Positions 57,525 through 64,000 of a stretch of 64,000 nucleotides of DNA are shown here, in pieces. The notes under the pieces were generated by a model. That model had not been told where the DNA came from, searched no databases, and was given only the letters and a program-made list of their open reading frames with translations. Numbering within the stretch: position 1 is the first letter of the stretch; the number at the start of each line of letters is the position of its first letter. The position numbers and the translations under genes are program-made. Source of the stretch: Blasia pusilla (taxonomy: Eukaryota; Marchantiophyta; Marchantiopsida; Blasiales); the NCBI GenBank assembly GCA_050084515.1, contig CM114275.1, forward strand, positions 11,470,001 to 11,534,000. Direction: 5' to 3'.

Positions 57525-57883
57525 TGGCATCCGGGTGGTCCTCCAACAGAAATACCAAGGGCACTGATTTTTGTTGACCGAGATGAGGAGATGTTAAGAA
57601 ACTTAGGCTCACATGGAGAATGATGGAAAAATGTTTGTAGTGGTCTTATGATGTCTACTTTTTTTTCGCCCCAAGGAAAAAGTAAGTTTTTTTAGGGCCA
57701 AATGTGGACCACTACCTACTCTCTTCTAAAGATTTCATGGATTTAAAAGCAAACAAAAATTTCAAATATGTCATAAAGTTTTGAAGAGAGGAGGCGGATT
57801 TGGCCCTTTTTTTTTAAGAGAGACTCTCCTCTCTTCCTCTCTTCCTCTCCTCTCTTACTCTCTCTCCCGCTGAATACCAGCCC
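57525..57883 (+). repeat. Right terminal block of element 2
   Basis: Matches 170-556 closely (GGCATCCGGGTGGTCCTCCAAC at the start, then the GATGGAAAAATGTTTGTAGT block) and ends TGAATACCAGCCC. Confidence 0.8.
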
Positions 57884-57884
57884 C

Positions 57885-58495
57885 TCGCTAACCCGCTGCT
57901 CTGGGGGAGACTTGCAAGCCCATAGGAAACTCATCGATCGGATAAAGGCCGATTTCTTTGTCCGAGCTCAAAGACGAGGAAGAGTCTTCTCCTGCTTCTT
58001 CAGAGATGTCCACCATCTCCACGCTTGCCGTCCTCATGACCTCATCGTGCGTCACTTGAACTTCGGCCAATTCCTCAACCGATTTTATATTCATAGTGTT
58101 TCTAGACTTCATCGAGGACATTTCCTGCATCTCAATACTCTTTGTTGGACGGGAAGGGCTTTCTTCAATGGCAATTGCTTTTTCCCTTTGAGCTTTTTCC
58201 AATTATGCTCTCCTCAAGGACGCGTCCAGACACTTTTTCTCACATTTCTCATCGACGACTCTTTTCTTCAAGGCCTGCAATGCCACAGCCTCGGCGTTTG
58301 TTTTTTGAACGCCTCCAGAACAAGTTTTGCAAGAAGCTCCTGCCTGTGCATATCTGCTTCCCTTTCCCGCTTCTCTATCTCTTGCTGCCTTATCTCATTG
58401 GCCGAACGAGGCCCTGGAGATGGTGATGCTGAAGTCCTCATGGACTTGGGAGTAATGATCCCTACCTTTCTTGCTTGTGTTTTTTTCTTCGTCAT
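57885..58495 (-). pseudogene. Copy E: exon 1 of the element 1 ParB-like gene
   Basis: Reads MTKKKTQARKVGIITPKSMR, then SANEIRQQEIEKREREADMH, a frameshift near 58268, VEELAEVQVTHDEVMRTASV and YPIDEFPMG. It is collinear with exon 1 of C and D. It ends at the right terminus of element 2, and the missing last part of the exon (LAGQDTDPIFEQ) is found at 45891-45855 on the other side of that element, same strand. So E and B are the two halves of one gene. The ATG is intact and a TATA box lies at 58720-58727. Confidence 0.75.
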
Positions 58496-58999
58496 GGTTC
58501 ACGTCAATGCTTCCTCCTTGACAGTCTAGTCTCTTTCTGTGCACGAAAATTCCCTCGAATGGTCTCGCGATGAATCGTCGTGATCCTAGACCCAACTCTC
58601 TTTGCGTTTCGTGATGAAGCGCCGTCACCCTCCTCACTCCCCTTGGTATCTGGTCAGTTGCTGCGCGGAAGAGCACATGAAATTGCGAAACAAAAAATGG
58701 AAATGAATGAAACCGTGGCTATTTATACTTTTTGAGCCATTGAGTTGACCGTTGGGTCGCACTGTTATACCGACGGCGATGTGTCAGCTGTTATGGAACT
58801 TTGGACGTAGGAACCCAGCCAACCCAACGGTCTCTGACAGGTTGCACGCTTCCCGCGTCTTGGGGATGCAAGGCGAGTTGCCCAGGAAACTTGTCCAAGA
58901 CCCATGGGTTGCACACATCCGTCCTCCTTGGGTAACAAGTCGAGCTACCTTGGTTAACAATAGCATAAAAAAAAATAGCAAAAAAAAAGATAGCAATAG
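58496..58999. promoter_or_regulatory. Shortened divergent spacer between copy E and T2
   Basis: About 500 bp. It has the minus-strand TATA box (TATTTATA at 58720-58727) and only a couple of worn palindromes near 58820-58920, against about a dozen in the spacers of elements 2 and 3. T2 lacks its N-terminal part here, so a deletion has probably removed both the rest of the spacer and the 5' end of T2. An AAAAATAGCA duplication lies at 58967-58999. Confidence 0.55.
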
Positions 59000-59883
59000 C
59001 ATCAAAAATTTGTGAACAACTGCTTGGAATCCTTGGGCAGGGCAAGATCACGGCTGCTAAGGAGAAACAACTCTGGGAAAATCTCGCATTTCTCGCTGAT
59101 CCTGAATGCTTCCTGAATTTGCTGCGTCAAATATGGGTACTTGATGGAAAGACCGCCGAAATGGATGCCATTTCGAGAATCAAGGCCAAATCCACATTTC
59201 CATTCATTCAGAGATGGCAGTTCATGGGCCATGGAGGCGAAGGAATCAAGGCTTATGTCTTCAAAATGTCAACGACAGGACCGTTGAGTGGCCTCGATCT
59301 TATAGATCGAATGAGGGAAGGGGAAGATCTTTACGGCATCTGGGTAAGCTTTGATATTTGCTACACAGTCCTGAATGGATGGTTGACCATGGGTGCTCAC
59401 GTTTATGACCATGTGGAGAAGGGACTCAAAAATATATTTGTCTGTGAAGTAAAAGCATAAGACTTTGGCAGTTTGAAGATATGTTGGCTCCTCTTATTGG
59501 AGGTGGTGAAGGAAAACAAAAGGCCACCTTCGGAAATTTATGGGTTCATGGCAGACAATGCACAACCTGGGTGGATTGCTATCAGGGAAGTGTTTTGGGG
59601 TGGAGAGGTTCAACCGGAGAGGGAAAGGTCGAATGCTTTCCATTGGCAATAGTCTGTGACCCGGTACACCAAATCTTGCATCAAGGAGAATAAGAGGACA
59701 GAGCATGTCACTCTACTCCAACGCTGCAAGGACATCAAAACCTTGAAACAAGCCATGGAATGCCAAGAAGAACTTCATGGGTCGTGGAGGAAGCATGCAA
59801 TTGAGGGGAAGTACAAAGAGTTGTGCTCTTGGCTGAGTTGGTGGACTGTACAAATGAGACAATGGGGAAACTTCATGTGGCAG
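59000..59883 (+). pseudogene. T2: MULE-type transposase core of element 1
   Basis: Encodes SKICEQLLGILGQ, AAKEKQLWENLAFLADPECF, GLDLIDRMREGEDLYG, NGWLTMGAHVYDHVEKGLKN, IFVCEVKA, then TAA at 59458-59460, VVKENKRPPSEIYGFMADNA, REVFWGGEVQPERERSNAFH, TAG at 59650-59652, and MECQEELHGSWRKHAIEGKY. The exon ends at the GTGAGT donor (59884). It is collinear with T1 core. The N-terminal finger region is absent. The intron is interrupted 72 bp downstream by the left end of element 3, so the SWIM exon, if present, lies outside the window. It diverges from copy E. Confidence 0.75.
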
Positions 59884-60364
59884 GTGAGTTCACTATTTCG
59901 TCTTATCGAGCTCACGCTGAGAATTGTTTGAAAAGTTGCAGCTCAAGTCGAGAAGGAGGTGCGGTAAGAGGAGAGGAAGAGAGGAAGAGAGGAGAGAGGA
60001 GAGAGGAGAGAGGAAACTACCTTCAACCGAAATAGATACTTTTTTTTGAAGAGAGTTTCCGTTGGGTTGAAGAGAGGAAACTTTTTGTGTGAATTTTTTT
60101 GCACTTTTTTGTTCATTTATTAAGCAGTCCCACAATTTTTTTTCCTCTTCCATATGTTGGCAACCCCTCTGAGTCCGACGAGTTGCAAATTGCACAAAAT
60201 TTACAAAACTGAAAAATCAGTGGAATCATAAGTGTGGAACCAATCACTTTTTACATCCAAGGTCTGGAAAAAATGTATCATTTTCCCCGGGCTAAATAGA
60301 GTTCAAGCTCAAAGTGAAGGTTGAGGAAAAATAAAAGTACAATCTAAAACCTCATTTTGCATCC

Positions 60365-61968
60365 TCAAAGTGGTTTGTTTAAAATACTTCGCACTTCTTT
60401 GAGGGACAAAATTGGTTGGTGGATTCCTACTCCTACCTCCGACTCTCTTAAAACTACCAGCAACACATAGTACATGTGCTTACAAGGGAAATACCTTTTG
60501 CCACTTGTCTCTCTTTGGACAAAGTCATCACATGAACATGTGGGAAAGCAAGAGATGTGCACCACATACACCCCTGTGATACTTGAATTTACAGTGTTGT
60601 TCCTGACCCAATACATCCTTCCTATTCCATTGCCACTCAAGACATCTTTCGTGTCGATGATCTCCATTTTTGCCTCCCGAGCTGATGCAATTCGCTTTGC
60701 TCTCTCCACCGTTGGCCTACACATTCTGTTTCTCTTCACCCCATTTAGAAATGCGAGATTTTCCCAGAGTTGTTTCTCCTCAACCGCCGTGATCTCGATG
60801 TGTCCAGGGATTCCAAGCAATTGTTCACAAATTTGTGATGCCGTTGTGAGCTTGATCACTCCGGGCTTTCAACCCGGAGAGTTTCTGTAGACCTCGGCTA
60901 CTTTCTTAGCCACATCCTCCTTGATGTGTCTTTGAATTGCATCGGTCACAGGATGAGTGTGGGAGCCAACATGAACTACCAGCCTTGTGTACTCTAACGT
61001 GGAGCCCAAGTCGTGGACAATGAAAAATTTGTATGCAGGACACGCTCCAACGCAGAAGGGCGATGCCTAACAATGAGGACATCGATGGCCTCCCGGCGGT
61101 ATGGTGGCACCGACCTCGTGTGGAGTTTCTGCATTCTTGGGAGGGAATTGCGACGTATTGACTCGCTCGTTGCACTCTAGATACGGGCATGCTGGACTTC
61201 TACACTCCAAGGCTCCCACGTATTGGCGGCGGGAGACAATCCAAGGACCATCTGGAATTGAAGCACTAGTCCGTTGAAGCCTGCACCATCGATGACAATC
61301 AGACTTTCTGTCCATACCCTTCAGGCATCCTCCATCCTTCTTTTGAGCAGGAGCAGCAAGTGGAGGCAACTCAAAAATGCAATTACCATCGTACGTGGGC
61401 GGCTAAATGTCGACAAGAATGTGCTTGAACATTTTCAAGGCCAGAGACGAAAGCAAACTATTGCCTGATACTCGCAAGAGGAACGAGTAGGCGGACAGAG
61501 GGCCCGATTGGTGTCCAACAGATCCACTGAGGTTGATGACATCCGGAATCTCTTCAGGAAGAACAACATTGTTACGAGCGTGCGAAGTTGGAGTCAAAGC
61601 CGGATTTGCAGAGCTTGGAGTTGCAAATGTAGAGCTCGGAGCACTAGGAAATTCTAGACTGTCTACTTGGGAAACAAACGAATTCAGGGGCGGCCGTAAA
61701 CTCTGTATTGACCATTTGCTATAGGTAGGAGATTCCATACTTTTCGGTCTGAGGTCACTGGCTGGACCGTCTCACCTATTATGTCTTCCATACCGTCCAC
61801 CCTAACATCTTTGGATACAAAGATGGTTCCAATTTGGAGAAGAAATTGAACAGAGAGAAAATTTTCATCCACTGCTATGAAAGACTGACGAGCTTGGGGT
61901 CGAATGATTTCTGATTGAGGAAGGGCCGCCAGATGACTGCCACAAGTGAGCTTAACATAATTATCCAT
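60365..61968 (-). pseudogene. T4: internally deleted MULE-type transposase
   Basis: Start MDNYVKLTCG at 61968. The N-terminal region runs through FLSVQFLLQIGTIFVSKDVR to about 61400, with a shift near 61690. The zinc region has GGHRCPHC and an HVGS-like H-x-H part near 60975. KQLWENLAFL then joins directly, in frame, to NGVKRNRMCRPTVERAKRIA at about 60745. The whole MULE core, the intron with palindromes and the middle exon are missing. The SWIM finger is complete: CSCDDFVQRETSGKRYFP followed by CKH. Compared with T1, the deletion runs from LAFL|ADPE to ESR|NGVK. The product would have DNA-binding fingers but no nuclease, a layout like internally deleted repressor derivatives of P or Spm elements (inference). 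Confidence 0.7.
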
Positions 61969-63186
61969 TCCCAGAAATTTTGTACGAGAGGAGGGTGAGA
62001 ATGAGAATGAGAATGAGAATGAGAATTTTTAATTTATAGTGAATAGGAAAACAGATACTCCTGACAGATTTTTACTGACAAGATGAATTCGGTAGGTGAC
62101 ATTGTCTGACACAATAGATCCAATTCTATAACAACACATTCAATTCTGTTGCAATGTGTTACCGGAATTGGGAAGCAGAGGGTTGCGAAGCACACTTCAT
62201 TTTGTTGGAACCCGTCGGAGTCCTGGTAACTCAAAAATTACCGCAAGCTAACCAAAGCCTCCAACCCGTTGGCTTCGGACGGGTTGCACGCTTTTGCCAA
62301 ACATGGTCGAAGCGAGCAACCCGTCGCTCTCCGACGAGTTGCTCGGATACCGCTCCTTCTTGCTCAAAGATGCCGGAGGCGTGCAAGCCTTCTGTTACCG
62401 ACAAGTTCCGCGGGTGACGCACTTATTTGCCCAAAGACGGCGAGGCGTGCAACCCGTCGCCCTCCAACGGGTTGCGCAAGGGCCTCGCCTTGTGGTGCTT
62501 ACATGAAGTGTGCAACCTGTCGGACTCCGACGACTTGCGCAGGAAGCCCGCGTTCTTAACCCTTGACGAGGGAAGCGTGCAACCCAACGGTCTCCGACGG
62601 ATTGCCTGGGTACGTCCCGTTCCCGTCCCAAACACGGAGGAGGCGCGCAACATGTCGGTCTCCGACGGGTTGCGCGGGTACCTTGCGTTCTGGTCCGAAG
62701 ACGACGGAGGCGCTCAACCCGTCGGTCTCCGACGGGTTGCTCGCGCACGTGGCGACGTACCCAGGATGGCGGAGGCGCGCAACCTGTCGGACTCCGACGG
62801 GTTGCCATTTTTTACCTCCGGACTTGCGTAACCTCCGGCACGTCGCCGTCGAACGGACGACGGGACCCAACGGTCAGCCCAACGGCTAGAAAAGTATAAA
62901 TAGGGCAGAAATCGCTCATTTCCGGTTTCTCATTTCGCGATCTCCATTCCTCACTCTCCCGCACAACAGCTGATCAGATACCAAGGGGCGTTTCACATGA
63001 TGAGTCATCGCGAGTCGATAGGAGGAAACGAGAGCGAGACGGTTTGACCGAACGAGAGCAAGACGGTACGACAGAACAATCGCGAGATGATTTGAGCTAC
63101 CCATCAAGGCGACTCATCTTGACATCAGCAAGGAGACTGATCAAGGGATTCATCGTGGACATAGGTGGAGGTATTTCCGGAAAAAA
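61969..63186. promoter_or_regulatory. Shared divergent promoter region of T4 and copy D
   Basis: Same design as 50344-51631: GAGAAT microsatellite (61996-62025), minus-strand TATAAA (62033-62038), about ten palindromes at 62213-62815, and plus-strand TATAAATA (62895-62902). Palindromes near 62451 (CCCTCC centre), 62646, 62716 and 62785 match their counterparts in element 2 in order and spacing, though one block present there twice is single here. Confidence 0.7.
62895..62902 (+). promoter_or_regulatory. TATA box of copy D
   Basis: TATAAATA, 292 bp before the start codon, same context as in copy C. Confidence 0.75.
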
Positions 63187-64000
63187 ATGACGAGGAAAAA
63201 ATCACAAGCCAACAAGTCTGGGAGCTTCACTCCGAAGTCCATTAGGACTCCTGCGTCCGCATCTCCAGGGCCTCGTTCTGCAAATGAAATTAGGCAACAG
63301 GAAATCGAGGAGCGGGAAAGGGAAGCGGAGATGCACAACCAGGATCTTCTTGTGAGACGAGTTCAAGAGGCGCTCGATAAACAGAACGCAGAGGCTGAGA
63401 CGTCGCAGGCCTTGAAGAAAAGGATCGCCGACGAAAAGAGAGAAAAGAAGCGTGTGGACTCGTCGGTGAGGAGGACATAATTGGCTAAAGTGAGGAGGGA
63501 AAAAGCGATAGCCATTGACGATAGCCTTGCCCATCCAACCGAAAGTGTTGAGATGCGGGAAATGTCCCCGATGAAGTCCGGGGACACAATCAACATAGTG
63601 GAAACGCCAGAAGTTCAAATCACGGACGACGAGGTCATGAGGACCGCCAACGTGGAGATGGTGGACATTGCCGAAGAAGCCAGAGAGCGGTCATTCTCGT
63701 CTCCAAGCCCGGCGGAAGACATCGACCTCTATCGGATTGACGAGTTCCCAGTCGATTTTCCAGCTTCTGTCTCAGACAAGTTGGCTGGTCAAGAAACCGA
63801 CCCAATTTTCGAGCGGGTAAGAGAGGATCTGGGTTTTTTGAATTATGTGAATTGCAATTCATTGGGAATTCAGTGTAGCTTATTGATCTTGTCCCGGTTC
63901 TGACACGTGGTAAAGCAGATGGCACTCATGGAGGGCCACAACGTCCCGAGGATTCCACTCCGCCGATTGCGGACAATGGAATACGTCCGTGAAATTCAGT
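63187..64000 (+). pseudogene. Copy D of the ParB-like gene, exon 1 and start of exon 2
   Basis: Exon 1 is 63187-63816, intron 63817-63918 (102 bp), and the ParB-like exon starts at 63919 and runs off the window. The protein opens MTRKKSQANKSGSFTPKSIR and keeps the coiled-coil helix. One nonsense codon, TAA at 63478-63480, replaces GAA of copy C; otherwise exon 1 is open to its GTAAGA donor. Exon 2 begins MALMEGHNVPRIPLRRLRTM. Of all copies D has the least damaged 5' half seen here, and the state of the rest is unknown. Confidence 0.7.

Larger units (their letters stand above)
45892..57883. mobile_element. Element 2: two-gene MULE-like transposon with ParB/methyltransferase-like gene
   Basis: The left end starts GAGGTGCGGTAAG at 45892 and the right end finishes CCAGCCC at 57883. 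Read inward from both sides the ends run GGTGCGGTAAGAAGAGAGG and GGGCTGGTATT...GAGAGTAAGAG, so they form weak terminal inverted repeats rich in GAGAGGAA. Candidate 9-bp target duplication: CCCGCCAAC (45883-45891) and CTCGCTAAC (57884-57892), 7 of 9 identical; MULEs make 9-bp duplications. Contents: transposase T1 leftward, 1.3-kb shared spacer, copy C rightward, 3' tail. It interrupts exon 1 of the ParB-like gene of element 1. A second copy of the same layout (element 3) starts at 59956. Confidence 0.65.
59956..64000. mobile_element. Element 3: second two-gene element, right part outside the window
   Basis: The left end GAGGTGCGGTAAGAGG at 59956 matches that of element 2 at 45892. It sits in the intron of T2; the nine bases before it are GTCGAGAAG. 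Contents: left terminal region 59956-60364, T4 leftward, shared spacer 61969-63186, copy D rightward. The same order and spacing as element 2, except that T4 lacks the catalytic core. Confidence 0.65.

Overview
The window comes from a nuclear land-plant chromosome. It holds an intronless P-class PPR gene (plants carry these by the hundred), a CAAX protease with plant-type exon structure, a tRNA-iMet-type primer site in a chromovirus, and Helitron, MULE, LINE and Ty3 debris. A large repeat-rich genome fits, possibly a bryophyte, lycophyte or fern; I cannot fix the species. No rRNA, tRNA or CRISPR was seen.

Layout. 1-6657: right end of one two-gene DNA element, then copy A of a ParB-like/methyltransferase-like gene. 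6661-12830: decayed transposon pieces, including a Ty3 integrase with a C-terminal PHD finger and its 3' LTR. 12831-22290: the only host gene island, with a PPR gene (minus, 13503-16241) and an eight-exon CAAX prenyl protease 2 gene (RCE1/FACE2, minus, 18612-21666). 22292-32431: Helitron helicase, a MULE transposase piece, a Ty3 gag-protease-LTR fragment, a 5' remnant of the ParB-like gene, a CCHC gag with LTR-like repeats, and a LINE 3' end. 32508-64000: a nest of the two-gene elements.

The two-gene element is the main discovery candidate. In its fullest copy (45892-57883, about 12 kb) a MULE-type transposase gene (H-x-H finger, MULE core, SWIM finger) is transcribed leftward. A second gene is transcribed rightward from the same 1.3-kb spacer. 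That second gene encodes a coiled-coil N-terminus, a ParB-N-like domain ending in DGNHR, a long uncharacterised middle, and a C-terminus laid out like a beta-class DNA amino-methyltransferase, with degenerate motifs. The introns and the spacer carry on the order of 100 copies of a near-perfect 27-bp palindrome (arms GCAACCCGTCGGA / TCCGACGGGTTGC). I did not see this palindrome in the host gene island.

Nesting. An older element (element 1) runs leftward from 59955 to 32508. Element 2 (45892-57883) sits inside exon 1 of its ParB-like gene, so copy E exon 1 (57885-58495) and copy B (33967-45891) are one gene split in two. A 7.3-kb Ty3 chromovirus (34533-41827, 5-bp target duplication) sits in the methyltransferase-like exon of copy B. 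Element 3 begins at about 59956 inside the transposase intron of element 1 and runs off the window. All copies of both genes carry stops, frameshifts or deletions, so the window shows relics of a system whose active copies, if any, are elsewhere.
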